A stretch of 64,000 nt of DNA, from assembly GCF_002915175.1 (NCBI RefSeq), contig NZ_NXEJ01000012.1, positions 62,001 to 126,000 on the forward strand, in the 5' to 3' direction. Positions 45,118 through 54,837 of this stretch are shown piece by piece. Every line of letters starts with the position of its first letter. Positions within the stretch are counted from its first letter, which is position 1. The translations under genes were made by a program, and so were the position numbers. The DNA is from Agrobacterium rosae. GTDB taxonomy: Bacteria > Pseudomonadota > Alphaproteobacteria > Rhizobiales > Rhizobiaceae. Under the pieces are notes generated by a model. That model had not been told where the DNA came from. It saw nothing but the letters and a program-made list of their open reading frames with translations, and did no database searches.

Positions 45118-46166
45118 ACGAAGAAGGGCGCTCTGAACCTCCTAAGAAGCAGAAGGCCTTTGACCTGCTTGCATCAGTGGCGATTTTTGCACGGCGTAAC
45201 AGAATCAAACTTAGCGATCCTTCATTGATCGATCGCTTCATGGCAGACGCCACACCGCGTCTACGGGAGGCACTGGCCGATCCAGCATTGATTCACGGCT
45301 CGAGGGTGGAGCGCCTTTTTGAAGCGACGTTGCTGAGCCTCGGACAATTCAAGCTCGTGAAGACCGAGGATGTCGGTCGCGTACATTCCGCGAAGTCTTT
45401 GCGCGCTCCAGACTTCCGCATTGTGCTGGATGATGGCGAGCAATGGCTTGTCGAGGTCAAAAACGTGCGGAGCAAGGCCCCCCATAGACAAGAGCTGAAG
45501 ATGTCTAGGAATTACCTTGCGTCAGTCCAGGACTACGCAGATGCAGTCGGAGCACCACTGAAGCTCGCGATCTACTGGTCGGCCTGGCGATTCTGGTCCG
45601 TGATCTCGGTCGACCAATTTCGGACCCCCACGGGCGGGCTGCGGGTCTCAATGCAGCAAGCGATGCTCGCAAGCGAGTTCGCGCGGCTCGGCGAGAAAAT
45701 GATCATGACAAAGCCGCCTTTGCGCCTCGTCCTCGGCGCAGCCACCGATATGCCACGCTCCGTTAGTGACGAAGGCCTGGCCAACTTCATGATCGAATCG
45801 GCGAAGATTTATAGTCGGGATATCGAGTTGACGGATTCGAAAGATCTCAAACTCGCCCAAGTCCTACTTCTCTATGGCGAATGGGAAGTTGATGGGCCAT
45901 TGGCACTTTTCGAAGATGGACAGTTTACAGGCGTCGAGTTTGTAGCAACACCTGTAGAACCCACTGATCAGGGCTGGGAGGGCATCGGCATGGCGAGCCG
46001 GATCTTTAGCGGATTTTACGCTGACCAGACGATCGAGGGCGATCAAGTAATCCAGCTCGATGGAGAGCCCGCGCCTGAATGGTTTACGCCTCTATCCAAC
46101 TGGGACTTCAAGAGTAGCAAGTTACCGTTGCTTCTTGGAATAATCCAACCTCCGAACAGCCGCTAA
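45114..46166 (+). CDS. PD-(D/E)XK nuclease, fourth gene of the operon
   Basis: A 350-residue protein with a clear restriction-endonuclease-like core at residues 65-180: Glu 70 in RVERLFEATLLSLG, APDFRIVLDDGEQW with Asp 100, and VEVKNVRS with E-V-K at 114-116, then LKLAIYWSAWRFWSVI. This is the full PD...ExK signature. The C-terminal 170 residues are unrecognised. GTG start overlapping the third gene. In a defence island, a nuclease subunit of an unclassified system is the natural reading. Confidence 0.75.
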   Translation: MNEEGRSEPPKKQKAFDLLASVAIFARRNRIKLSDPSLIDRFMADATPRLREALADPALIHGSRVERLFEATLLSLGQFKLVKTEDVGRVHSAKSLRAPDFRIVLDDGEQWLVEVKNVRSKAPHRQELKMSRNYLASVQDYADAVGAPLKLAIYWSAWRFWSVISVDQFRTPTGGLRVSMQQAMLASEFARLGEKMIMTKPPLRLVLGAATDMPRSVSDEGLANFMIESAKIYSRDIELTDSKDLKLAQVLLLYGEWEVDGPLALFEDGQFTGVEFVATPVEPTDQGWEGIGMASRIFSGFYADQTIEGDQVIQLDGEPAPEWFTPLSNWDFKSSKLPLLLGIIQPPNSR

Positions 46167-46212
46167 TTTGAGTGGCTGTCCGGTCTTGCAAGAGCAAGGC
46201 GACGACGATTAG

Positions 46213-47394
46213 TTAAAAGGCGCCCCACGCCCGAAACCTCCCCCTCCCCGTCATCTCGCGCAAGCCCAGTTCCTCGACGATCCGCAGCCCCGCCCGCGGC
46301 GTAACGCCCAGTTCCCTGGCGATCATCCCGGCCGACACCAATGGTCTTGCCATCACCAGATCGACCATCTGCGGAAGTTTGGACGACGTCCGCTTCCCGA
46401 CCAGTTTTCGTTGCATCATCGTGCGTGCCAGCGCCAGCCGATCATGTTCTTTCAGGCCAAGCTCTGCGGCCGCCAGCAAACCATGAGCAATGGCCAGCAG
46501 TCGCGTTTCCCGGTCGCGATGACGACGGCGATCGACAGGAATGGTTTTCAGGCCAAGGCTGATGGCCGCCAGATGAGCGCCTGATGTGACGCCGGCCTGA
46601 CGCAGGATCGAGGCGGCTAGCAGCCGCCCAAGCCAGGGTCCGTGCTGCAGCACCTCCAATTCATTCCAGGCATCGAGGGCGACGATCGCCTGCAACACCG
46701 GCGGCAAATTTTCGGACTGCCGCACGACACCGTGCCATTCGTCGAGCCGCTGATCCTCATCCCAGTCGAGATCATAGATCATCGGATTTTTTTCGGCCGG
46801 ACGGCTAGCCGTCGCACGGTTGCCGACGGCGCGTGCAGGTCGCGTGGCATCCTCGATGGCGGCCTTGGAGCGGGCGAGCAAAGCGTCGATGGCGGCGAAC
46901 TCTTCCGCAAGCGTGCTCGCACCGTCATCCTCGTTGCCCTCCCCTGCTCCGTTGGCAATGTCGGGCAGCGCGTCGTCGGCGGTCGCGACGGATCTATCAT
47001 CACTTAAAGATGCTGCAGGCAACGCCTGCCCCGGCCATGTCCGGGCCTGCCGGAGGCTGCGCAGGCCTTCGGTTGACAGCGCCCAGCCCGGCAGCTGTGA
47101 GGCAATTCGCCGGCGCGTGCGCAAGATATCGCGAGCAATGGTCAGCTCGTGGGTCGGGGTGCGAATATCCTTTGTGGCGTCGTGGAGGACGAGGTCTTCG
47201 AGATGGACAAGTTCGCCGTCGATCCACAAAGAGGCGCAGGCGTCAGTGAAATGCGAGCGTCCGACAAAACCCTCGCCGACCGGAGAACGGGCGATGCGCT
47301 CATCAAGGCGCGACAGGGCGGACGCCGCGTCCGAAATCGGCCGCAGCAGGCTTTGGATGGGTAATTTGGCAAGATCGTAAGACATTGAAAACAT
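46213..47394 (-). CDS. DUF1612-type protein with C-terminal helix-turn-helix (RHE_PE00001-like)
   Basis: A 393-residue protein typical of rhizobial plasmids and islands. The N-terminal half has the conserved [41 protein letters not shown] segment; the middle is low-complexity; the C-terminus (about 340-393) is a winged-helix ([40 protein letters not shown]). Function is unknown; a DNA-binding role is likely. It is divergent from vapBC, and the intergenic region holds a strong dyad. Confidence 0.8.
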   Translation of the reverse strand: MFSMSYDLAKLPIQSLLRPISDAASALSRLDERIARSPVGEGFVGRSHFTDACASLWIDGELVHLEDLVLHDATKDIRTPTHELTIARDILRTRRRIASQLPGWALSTEGLRSLRQARTWPGQALPAASLSDDRSVATADDALPDIANGAGEGNEDDGASTLAEEFAAIDALLARSKAAIEDATRPARAVGNRATASRPAEKNPMIYDLDWDEDQRLDEWHGVVRQSENLPPVLQAIVALDAWNELEVLQHGPWLGRLLAASILRQAGVTSGAHLAAISLGLKTIPVDRRRHRDRETRLLAIAHGLLAAAELGLKEHDRLALARTMMQRKLVGKRTSSKLPQMVDLVMARPLVSAGMIARELGVTPRAGLRIVEELGLREMTGRGRFRAWGAF

Positions 47395-47412
47395 GGTAAA
47401 TGATTTGCTAAA

Positions 47413-47439
47413 CGGACACCAGTGGATAGTTTGTGTCCG
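47413..47439. repeat. Inverted repeat upstream of the DUF1612-type gene
   Basis: CGGACAC-N13-GTGTCCG, perfect 7-base arms, 19 bases upstream of the DUF1612-type gene's ATG. Its position fits an operator for that gene. A second dyad lies 31 bases further on. Confidence 0.4.
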
Positions 47440-47470
47440 TCACTTCGTGGTTTTGTAGGTTGGCCTTGTA

Positions 47471-47499
47471 ACCATCGATAAGTACCAATTATCGATGGT
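47471..47499. promoter_or_regulatory. Probable VapBC operator
   Basis: Perfect 11-bp arms ACCATCGATAA and TTATCGATGGT around a 7-base centre, 71 bases upstream of vapB. A TTGTAA element and the TTATCG half could be -35 and -10, so a repressor bound here would block transcription. Phd/YefM-type antitoxins typically autoregulate at such palindromes. Confidence 0.55.
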
Positions 47500-47531
47500 G
47501 ATCAGACTCTCTGGTTGACCACATCGGTTAA

Positions 47532-47809
<278 letters not shown>

Positions 47810-47810
<1 letters not shown>

Positions 47811-48226
47811 TGACTTTTATTATCGATGCATCCATGGCAGCCGCGTGGCTTCTGCCCGAAGAGTTTTCGACGGAAGCTGAAGATGTCATTGGCTCGATAG
47901 CAGCAACCTGCCCTATCCCATCCCTGTTTTGGTTCGAAATCAGAAACATTCTGGCAATGTCAGAGCGGCGCGGTCGGATCGGGGCGGGCGATGCCCTTGT
48001 CGGAATGGAGCGGGTCAGACGTCTGCCTTTGGAGGATGCCGGTATAGGCAGCGATGGATTGGTCCTTCTGCTCGCGAGCAAACACACGCTCAGTGCTTAT
48101 GACGCTGCCTATCTTGCACTTGCCATGAACAGGAGCTTGCCTATTGCCACGCTGGACCGCAAGCTTGCTGCAGCTGCCAGAAAGCAAGATATCCGGATTT
48201 TGGGTCCATTCGCTCATGGCGACTAA
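47810..48226 (+). CDS. vapC: VapC-family PIN-domain toxin
   Basis: A 138-residue PIN ribonuclease with the acidic site residues visible in FIIDASMAAAWLL, an acidic residue in the FWFEIRNIL helix, and LSAYDAAYLALA plus IATLDRKLAAAA. Type VapC toxins cleave tRNA or rRNA. Coupled to vapB upstream and overlapped by the integrase start at its 3' end, which is unusual. Confidence 0.88.
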
Positions 48227-49355
48227 TGATAGGACGATTTCTGCGCGGGCGGAAGAACTTGATACCATAGCGGCCGTGTTGCCGATTGAGCGGCGTGATG
48301 AACTTGCGGAGCTTTTGACCGATCAAGATATCGAGACGCTTCGACATCTGGTCAATGAGGGCATGGGTGCCAACACGCTGCGGGCACTGACGTCTGACCT
48401 TGCCTATCTGCAGGCTTGGTCGCTAGCGGCAACCGGAGCCTCGCTCCCCTGGCCGGCACCCGAAGCGCTCTTGCTCAAATTCGTTGCCCATCATCTGTGG
48501 GATCCCGAAAAGCGTATTAGCGATCTGGATCACGGCATGCCACAAAATGTCGATCGTCTTCTGCGCGAGCAAGGGTTTCTGAAATCCATCGGTCCTCACG
48601 CACCCGATACGGTCCGCAGGCGGCTGGCAAGTTGGTCGACGCTGACGAAATGGCGCGGCCATCAAGGCGTCTTCTCCTCCCCTGCACTCAAACAAGCGAT
48701 CCGACTGGCTGTCCGTGCCACCCCGCGTCCGCGAAAACGCAAAAGCGCCAAGGCTGTGACCGGTGACGTCCTGACAAAGCTCCTTGCGACCTGTAGCACC
48801 GATAGCCTGCGAGATGTCCGTGACCGGGCAATTTTGATGGTGGCGTTTGCCTCCGGCGGTCGTCGGCGCAGCGAAATCGCTGGGCTGCGCAAAGAGCAGT
48901 TGACCGTCGAGGCCCCGATTGCCGTCGACAACGCCCCTCCCCTCCCCTCGCTCTCCATTCACCTTGGCCACACAAAAACGTCCGGAAGTGAAAACGATGA
49001 CGTTGTTTATCTAACGGGGCGGCCCGTCGATGCATTGAATGCATGGATGAGGGCCGCGCGCATCGATAGCGGAAGCATTTTCCGCAAGATCGATCGCTGG
49101 GGAAATTTGTCCAAGCATGCGCTGGAATCGGGCGCCATCAATGCGATCCTGAAACAGCGTGTGGTTATGGCCGGCCTGGAACCGGGGGAGTTTTCCGCTC
49201 ACGGCCTGCGATCTGGATATCTGACAGAGGCCGCGAACCGTGGCATTCCCCTGCCCGAGGCTATGGAGCAGTCACGCCATCGCTCTGTTCAGCAAGCATC
49301 CAGCTACTACAACAATGCCACACGGCGCAGCGGTCGAGCGGCAAGAATGCTGTGA
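48216..49355 (+). CDS. Tyrosine recombinase / integrase
   Basis: A 379-residue site-specific recombinase. The N-terminal SAM-like domain (LRHLVNEGMGANTLRALTSDLAYLQAWSLA) is followed by a catalytic domain with the Arg of FASGGRRRSEIAGL, His-x-x-Arg in AHGLRSGYLTEAA, the second His in SRHRSVQQASSYYN and the tyrosine in the same segment, so the active site is complete. The ATG at 48216 overlaps vapC by 11 bases, making a vapB-vapC-int operon. Its C-terminal 40 residues are repeated near 63.1 kb. Confidence 0.88.
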   Translation: MATNDRTISARAEELDTIAAVLPIERRDELAELLTDQDIETLRHLVNEGMGANTLRALTSDLAYLQAWSLAATGASLPWPAPEALLLKFVAHHLWDPEKRISDLDHGMPQNVDRLLREQGFLKSIGPHAPDTVRRRLASWSTLTKWRGHQGVFSSPALKQAIRLAVRATPRPRKRKSAKAVTGDVLTKLLATCSTDSLRDVRDRAILMVAFASGGRRRSEIAGLRKEQLTVEAPIAVDNAPPLPSLSIHLGHTKTSGSENDDVVYLTGRPVDALNAWMRAARIDSGSIFRKIDRWGNLSKHALESGAINAILKQRVVMAGLEPGEFSAHGLRSGYLTEAANRGIPLPEAMEQSRHRSVQQASSYYNNATRRSGRAARML

Positions 49356-49378
49356 CGGAAAGGCTCGGAACTTAGTCC

Positions 49379-49825
49379 ATGACAATCCTGTTCAAAACGA
49401 CGATCACTGAAGACAAGGCATTTGCAAAGATTAAGGAAGCGCTGAACACCGGTCGCGAATATGATGGCTATTTCAGTGTTGCGGACGATGATGGCGAGAC
49501 GCCATTGTCGTGGGGACCCTCGATGAGCGCTGAAGAATTCCTCGCAAAAATCAGAGAAATGCTGGAAGTGACGTGGAAAGCAGCCCGGTTTTGGGTTGTC
49601 TATGACCGTCGAGAGGATCGTGGAGATCCTGACGCCATCGCAATGCGCAATGCAGCATTTCGTATCACTCGCGGATATAACGGCGTCATCGTCGCTTCGT
49701 TAAGTCTCTTGGGACGGAAAGACGCTTTGCAAGATCTCGAACTGATTTTCGTCTGTTTCAGAGAAGATTTCCAACGTCGAAACTTTAGAATTCGCTTTGA
49801 AAACAAGCCCATTACACCCCAGTGA
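49379..49825 (+). CDS. Hypothetical protein downstream of the integrase
   Basis: A 148-residue soluble protein (MTILFKTTITEDKAFAKIKEALN, then YDGYFSVADDDGETPL and WVVYDRREDRGDPDAIAM). Begins 23 bases after the integrase, with no strong ribosome-binding site. No family recognised; size and composition would fit an immunity-type protein, but nothing shows this. Confidence 0.55.
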   Translation: MTILFKTTITEDKAFAKIKEALNTGREYDGYFSVADDDGETPLSWGPSMSAEEFLAKIREMLEVTWKAARFWVVYDRREDRGDPDAIAMRNAAFRITRGYNGVIVASLSLLGRKDALQDLELIFVCFREDFQRRNFRIRFENKPITPQ

Positions 49826-49974
49826 TGGCCAATCAATTTTGCGCCAACACCGGACATCGCGGCTGGCGCAAAAGTCAGGAAAACACGTGTCGTTTCAATT
49901 GGGCAGAGCGTCCGAAAACCCTACTCTGAATTCGAGAGAATAAGGGTCCACCCTAATTATGTGAAGTGAAATCG

Positions 49975-50385
49975 ATGACAAAGACAGTCTTAGTAAATTA
50001 TATTTTCGGCGAAACGCTCCACGAATGCGAGTTTACTTATGACGTACAAAATCTTACGTTAAGGGCTCGAATAGCCGGAGAGACATTTCTAGAAGAGGCT
50101 AAGACGGAGAACTTTTTTTGGAGCGCTTTTAATAAAATACGAAGTCGCGTCGACAGTGAGTACAAATTCGTATGTAATGGCGCTCGCATTCGAGCATACA
50201 TGTCGCCTCTTGTCAGAGATGCTAACGCCGGACTTCTGCTATATGCTTGTGATCATATAGATAAGCCTGACAAAACAAAACTATACTTTCTGTTTGATGC
50301 TGCCCCTGAGCTTGACGTGGGATCGCTCACAGAACACCAAATCTGGTGGAAAGAAATTTTCTCGGAAACAACGTCAATCACTTGA
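49975..50385 (+). CDS. Hypothetical protein, AT-rich
   Basis: A 136-residue protein (MTKTVLVNYIFGETLHECEFTYDVQNLTLRARIAG start region). The coding sequence is visibly richer in A+T than its neighbours, a sign of recent transfer. A GTG three codons earlier (49966) is an alternative start. Not recognised. It converges with the Lon-N gene. Confidence 0.5.
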   Translation: MTKTVLVNYIFGETLHECEFTYDVQNLTLRARIAGETFLEEAKTENFFWSAFNKIRSRVDSEYKFVCNGARIRAYMSPLVRDANAGLLLYACDHIDKPDKTKLYFLFDAAPELDVGSLTEHQIWWKEIFSETTSIT

Positions 50386-50549
50386 TCTTGTTAGGCCCAG
50401 TCGGCCCGAAGCTGCCGATGAGGCGGTTTCCAGAAGTTGCTTGCCAGTAGGCGACACCGTTCCACTTCAAATGTTTGGTCCGTTGACCAGTTTTCTGTGG
50501 CAGCGGGATGGAGCATTCAGCGCAACGGCTGGATGCTCCCTTTCAGTAT

Positions 50550-51371
50550 TTATGCGACAGCTATCGGGCGACCAGTGCTCATCAACTCAATTAGTGTTTT
50601 GAGTCGAGTCACCACGTCCCTGGTTTCCAGGAGTTGCTGCTTCTGCTCGATACTGGTCGACAGTAACGGGGCGACTGTGTCAGCCAACAGGCTCGGATCG
50701 CCTATCGAAGGCAGGCCGAAACGGGCTTTGGATCCTGGCGGAAGCGCGGAAAAATCGAGATCGGCGTAAGTCTGATAGGCATCGAGAACCGCATTCGAAA
50801 GAGCGGCGGCCTCCTTCGACTGGCCGCCCTGTTCTTCAATCGGCGTAACCTCCCCCGCCAGGAACTCGCCATCTGTAAGGCGGACGATGCCTGTTCGCTG
50901 CAGCCCACAAACGGTGACCTTGAGAGCCCCGTCCGCCTGTGTCTGACGATCGACCACGTTTGCTACGACGCCCACCGGATGGAGGGCATCAAGAGTGGTG
51001 GGACGATTGTCGGCACCGTGCCTCTGGGCGACAATGACAACGCGCCGATCACCAGCGAGAGCGTGTTCCACGGCTTGCCGGGTTTTGTCCCGCGCCACGA
51101 AAATCCGCGAGATCATGTGTGGAAACAGGACCATGTCGCGCATAGGAACGATGGGAATGTTTATTTCGACTGGAAAAGGCGTGCTAGCTTGCGCCGAGGT
51201 TGTCGACGACTGGGTCGCTTGGATCCTTGCGGCCAATACGTTCCAGTCTCGAAAACCAAGTATTCGAGCAACGAGCTCCTGGCTCTCACTGTTGGTAAAG
51301 TTGACAGATTTAGCGTGAAGCGCTTCACGTAGCGTTTTCGCCATAGCTTTGGCATCGCGGAAATCGCGCAT
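50550..51371 (-). CDS. Lon N-terminal (substrate-binding) domain protein with a Glyoxalase-8-like N-terminus
   Basis: A 273-residue protein. Residues 1-50 (RDFRDAKAMAKTLREALHAK...SESQELVARILGFRDWNVLAARIQ) match a short glyoxalase-related domain often found alone. Residues about 68-270 form a Lon N-domain (IPIVPMRDMVLFPHMISRIFVARDKTRQAVEHAL, and GVVANVVDRQT). No AAA or protease domain is present. It may be an adaptor that brings substrates to a protease or that mimics the Lon N-domain. AAAGGATC precedes the ATG. Confidence 0.78.
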   Translation of the reverse strand: MRDFRDAKAMAKTLREALHAKSVNFTNSESQELVARILGFRDWNVLAARIQATQSSTTSAQASTPFPVEINIPIVPMRDMVLFPHMISRIFVARDKTRQAVEHALAGDRRVVIVAQRHGADNRPTTLDALHPVGVVANVVDRQTQADGALKVTVCGLQRTGIVRLTDGEFLAGEVTPIEEQGGQSKEAAALSNAVLDAYQTYADLDFSALPPGSKARFGLPSIGDPSLLADTVAPLLSTSIEQKQQLLETRDVVTRLKTLIELMSTGRPIAVA

Positions 51372-51569
51372 GAGATGATCCTTTGCATAAACGAACGGAG
51401 ATTGTCAGGGGCTTGCGTTGCTGACCCGTTCGTTCGGGCAAAGGGAGCCATAAGTGGCTCGATACATTCACCGTACCCCGACGGGGCGCAAGCAGCAGGC
51501 TGTATCTACCGAGCACCAATTGTGCGCAGAAGCCTTTTACTTGTCAATCTCAAGCTGCAAACATTGCTA

Positions 51570-52550
51570 TCAGTTAGACGGCAGTTTTTTTGTTGCTTCG
51601 ACCATCACGAGCACGTTGAAACCCTCTCTGACATGAAACGTGTCTCCAGCTAGCAACGCATTGCCGTGCGCGTCCATGAACCACTTCGCGGTGTCGTGAT
51701 CGTAGAACTCCGCAATGGCAGCTTCGACCTTTGCTTTCGCTTCGGTCAAAACGTCCAGCTTTTCCAGTCTTCGTGTGTTGATCTGCACAAGCTTGCGTTT
51801 GGCAGGCTTGCCTGCATCGGACACGAACACCGAGAGCCTGCTACCGTGATAATATTTAACCCGGACCCGTAACCGTTTCGGACGGGCTTTATCGAAGTCA
51901 TCGTTGATCGACTGGATACGGGCTTCGATCTCCTCAGCCGTGAGATGGGTTTCCGGCATGACGTCGCTGACGGGAATGAGATCGTCGGCAAAATACTCGT
52001 GCGCCACCTCCGCTGCGTGGTGGGCATAGGCCAGATGCGTCACGGGCAGATCGGCCAACCATTTGCGGCGTTGGGCAATGGCCATGGATTTGGCTGCAAG
52101 TTCACCGAACTTCGACACGGTAAAGTTCTCGCGCTTCTGACCGTCATTTGTCATCAGTGTCGCCTGCCACGCGTCGCCCTCGCGGGTCTCGATCCGGCGC
52201 ACGCCAGAAATGCCGCTCTGGTTGTTCTTGCGCAGGAGAACGGCCTGTTCGTGATTGGTGGCGGGAGGTATGGCTTCGATGATCGCATCGCGATAGGCAC
52301 GTGCGGCTTTGTAGGCAGCGTCATTCGACCCATAGATGCTGTCCTTGAAGAGCCGCACAATCTTGTGACCGCGCCGTCTTAGGTTCACCCACCAACCCGC
52401 GCCGCGACGTTCGTTTGCCTGGTCGCGCGAGAGTCCATAACCTTCGGCATCGTGCTTTGTCCCGGGGCTATGAGCCTTCATGCGTTTTTTGGGCAATGTG
52501 CTGTCCATATCAACAAGCGCCATGAGTGCATCCCATCCAAACCGTTTCAC
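51570..52550 (-). CDS. AP2-like DNA-binding domain protein
   Basis: A 326-residue protein with an AP2/ERF-like region: GAGWWVNLRRRGHKIVRLFKDSIYGSNDAAYKAARAYRDAI, followed by NNQSGISGVRRIETREGDAWQATL, a second AP2-like strand set. Such domains occur in bacterial mobile elements, often next to homing endonucleases. The C-terminus is basic and helical. Start is GTG at 52550; internal ATGs at 52523 and 52508 are alternatives. It probably binds DNA; target unknown. Confidence 0.65.
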   Translation of the reverse strand: MKRFGWDALMALVDMDSTLPKKRMKAHSPGTKHDAEGYGLSRDQANERRGAGWWVNLRRRGHKIVRLFKDSIYGSNDAAYKAARAYRDAIIEAIPPATNHEQAVLLRKNNQSGISGVRRIETREGDAWQATLMTNDGQKRENFTVSKFGELAAKSMAIAQRRKWLADLPVTHLAYAHHAAEVAHEYFADDLIPVSDVMPETHLTAEEIEARIQSINDDFDKARPKRLRVRVKYYHGSRLSVFVSDAGKPAKRKLVQINTRRLEKLDVLTEAKAKVEAAIAEFYDHDTAKWFMDAHGNALLAGDTFHVREGFNVLVMVEATKKLPSN

Positions 52551-52721
52551 TTAAAATTAGATTGTAGATTACGGCGGGTTTGGGACGGCGGAACAATTTT
52601 ATGTCGAACAGGTTGTACAAAAGGCGAAAGCTCCTTGCTTTTGCCACAATGATTGATTGCATTACCTGCAGATTTTGACAGCTGATTGATATTTTATCCA
52701 ATCCGATCACCGGGGTTCCCC

Positions 52722-54830
52722 ATGACCGACCAGCCATCGTCCGCCGATTTCATCCAGGCCAGCCGTGTTTTGAAGGTCAAGTCGCCGCTCGGCGAAGACC
52801 AGTTGCTGCCTGAGCGCATGGCGATCAATGAAGGCGTTTCCCAGCTTTTCGAGATACAGCTGAATGTCCGCGCCAAGAAGGAATCGGTGAAGCCGGAGGA
52901 ACTCATTGGGCGTCTGATCGATGTTTCGGTGGAGGTGCAACAGGGCGAAGATGGTGGTGGCGTGCGCCGTCCCTTCAACGGACTGGTGACCGATCTGCAT
53001 GAGGGGCCACCGATCACCCGTGGCCTGCGCTCCTACGCCGTGACCATCCGCCCACAGATGTGGCTACTATCGCGCCGTTCAGACTGCCGCATCTGGCAAA
53101 ACAAGACCTCTATCGATATCGTCGAAACGCTGTTTTCCGAGCACGGCATTCCAGCACCGGATACGTCAGGCGTTATTAAACCACCGCCTGCACAAGAATA
53201 CAGCGTACAATTCAATGAACTGGACCTTGATTACCTCTTGCGTCGGTTTCAGGAAGACGGTCTTTTTTACTGGTTCAGCCATGAGGACGGATCTCACAAG
53301 CTGCATGTGGCCGATACCGCCAATGGATGGCTTGAACCGTCGTCTTCCGCACAAGGCGAAGGCAAGGTGAGATTGGCACAGGGATCGTCGGATCGCAACC
53401 ACATCAATGACTGGGCTCGTCGTTTTTCCTATGTGCCGGGTCAGCGCGCCGGTGCCGACTGGAACTTTGAGACACCCTCCATGGTGCCGGGCACAATGAC
53501 GCCATCTTTGGTTCAGATGCCGGATGCGACCAAACGGGAGCTTTACGAATACCCCTCTCGCATCAAGACCGTCGAGGAAGCAGAGCGAGCGCAAAAGCTC
53601 AGGGTGCAGGCAACCGAGGCCGATCATGACCGCGTCTTCGGCGCATCGACCTCGCGCATTCTGGAAGCTGGTCGCCGTTTCACACCTTATGAGGAAGCCC
53701 ACCCTGAGCATGCATACGAAGAGCATGTGATTATCAGGGCCAGCCACACCATTGTGGATCGTTCCTACGAGACCAACAGCAACGAGCCTGAATACCGCAA
53801 CCAGTTCGAGGCCATTCCCGCCCGCGTCCCCCTCACCCCGCACCGAACGACCAAGCGCCCAAAGATCGAGGGAACGCAGGTGGCCATCGTCGCGGGTCCC
53901 GAAGGCGAAGAAATCCATCCAGACCAATATGGCCGCATTAAGCTGTGGTTCCCATGGGACCGTAAGGCGAAGAAGGATGGCACCGATACGTGCTGGGTGC
54001 GGGTCGCGCAGAACTGGGCAGGCTCAACCTGGGGCGGCCAGATCATTCCGCGCATTGGCATGGAGGTGATGGTTGCATTTGTGGATGGCGATCCGGATCG
54101 GCCGCTGGTGACGGGGGTTGTGCCGAATGCACGACAGACTGTGCCTTATGATCTACCGGCGAATAAGACGCGAAGTACCTTTAGGACGAATACGCACAAA
54201 GGCGTAGGGTTCAACGAATTGCGTTTTGAGGATGCGGCAGACAACGAAGAGGTATTCCTACATGCTCAGAAAGATACAAACTTCGAAATATTGAACGATT
54301 ACTCCAAACGTGTTGGCCACGATAAGTCTGAACTCGTGGCAAACGACAAGTCAACAGAGGTTCTTGGGGACCATGATGAAGTAATCGCTGGAAACATGTC
54401 TATTTCGGTTGGTGAGAATGCATTATCCACCCTGCTAAGAGATAAGACAAAACTCGTTTTTGATGCGGTTGGAACAGCACTCGAAAAACTTAAAATTCCT
54501 GATCCCTTTAATTTTGCAAAAGGGAATTTCCAACTCTTTGTAGAGAAAAATCATTCTCAAGTCGTGGGTATCGGATCGTCAGAGGTTGTGGGAGGAGCGA
54601 AATCTACAATTGTTGGCCATACTTACCAAACGACAGTAGGTAAATCTCATAGCGTCATAGTAAGGGGCCGTTCTGATACGGATATCGGACGCATCATGAA
54701 TATTCGGGTGGGGGAACAGTTAACCATCAAAGTTGGCGAGAACTCGATGCTGACGATGTCCAGAGAAGGCCACATTGTCATCAAAGGGAAACACATAGCG
54801 TTTGAAGCTGATCAAATAACTCAAAACTGA
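52722..54830 (+). CDS. vgrG: Type VI secretion tip protein VgrG (TssI)
   Basis: A 702-residue VgrG: N-terminal gp27-like part (FIQASRVLKVKSPLGEDQLLPERMAINEGVSQLFEIQL; RRFQEDGLFYWFSH), gp5-like OB-fold (HPDQYGRIKLWFPWDRK, CWVRVAQNWAGSTWGGQIIPRIGMEVMVAFVDGDPDRPLVTG) and a C-terminal beta-helix of valine/glycine repeats (SEVVGGAKSTIVGHTYQTTVG). It forms the spike of a type VI injection machine. The ATG at 52722 is chosen over an upstream start. No tss core genes are present, so it must rely on a T6SS encoded elsewhere. The next gene starts 7 bases later. Confidence 0.93.
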   Translation: MTDQPSSADFIQASRVLKVKSPLGEDQLLPERMAINEGVSQLFEIQLNVRAKKESVKPEELIGRLIDVSVEVQQGEDGGGVRRPFNGLVTDLHEGPPITRGLRSYAVTIRPQMWLLSRRSDCRIWQNKTSIDIVETLFSEHGIPAPDTSGVIKPPPAQEYSVQFNELDLDYLLRRFQEDGLFYWFSHEDGSHKLHVADTANGWLEPSSSAQGEGKVRLAQGSSDRNHINDWARRFSYVPGQRAGADWNFETPSMVPGTMTPSLVQMPDATKRELYEYPSRIKTVEEAERAQKLRVQATEADHDRVFGASTSRILEAGRRFTPYEEAHPEHAYEEHVIIRASHTIVDRSYETNSNEPEYRNQFEAIPARVPLTPHRTTKRPKIEGTQVAIVAGPEGEEIHPDQYGRIKLWFPWDRKAKKDGTDTCWVRVAQNWAGSTWGGQIIPRIGMEVMVAFVDGDPDRPLVTGVVPNARQTVPYDLPANKTRSTFRTNTHKGVGFNELRFEDAADNEEVFLHAQKDTNFEILNDYSKRVGHDKSELVANDKSTEVLGDHDEVIAGNMSISVGENALSTLLRDKTKLVFDAVGTALEKLKIPDPFNFAKGNFQLFVEKNHSQVVGIGSSEVVGGAKSTIVGHTYQTTVGKSHSVIVRGRSDTDIGRIMNIRVGEQLTIKVGENSMLTMSREGHIVIKGKHIAFEADQITQN

Positions 54831-54837
54831 GATCATA

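Noticed and set aside
53166-53927. A 253-codon minus-strand open frame
   Set aside because: Antisense to vgrG, whose conserved core is unmistakable.
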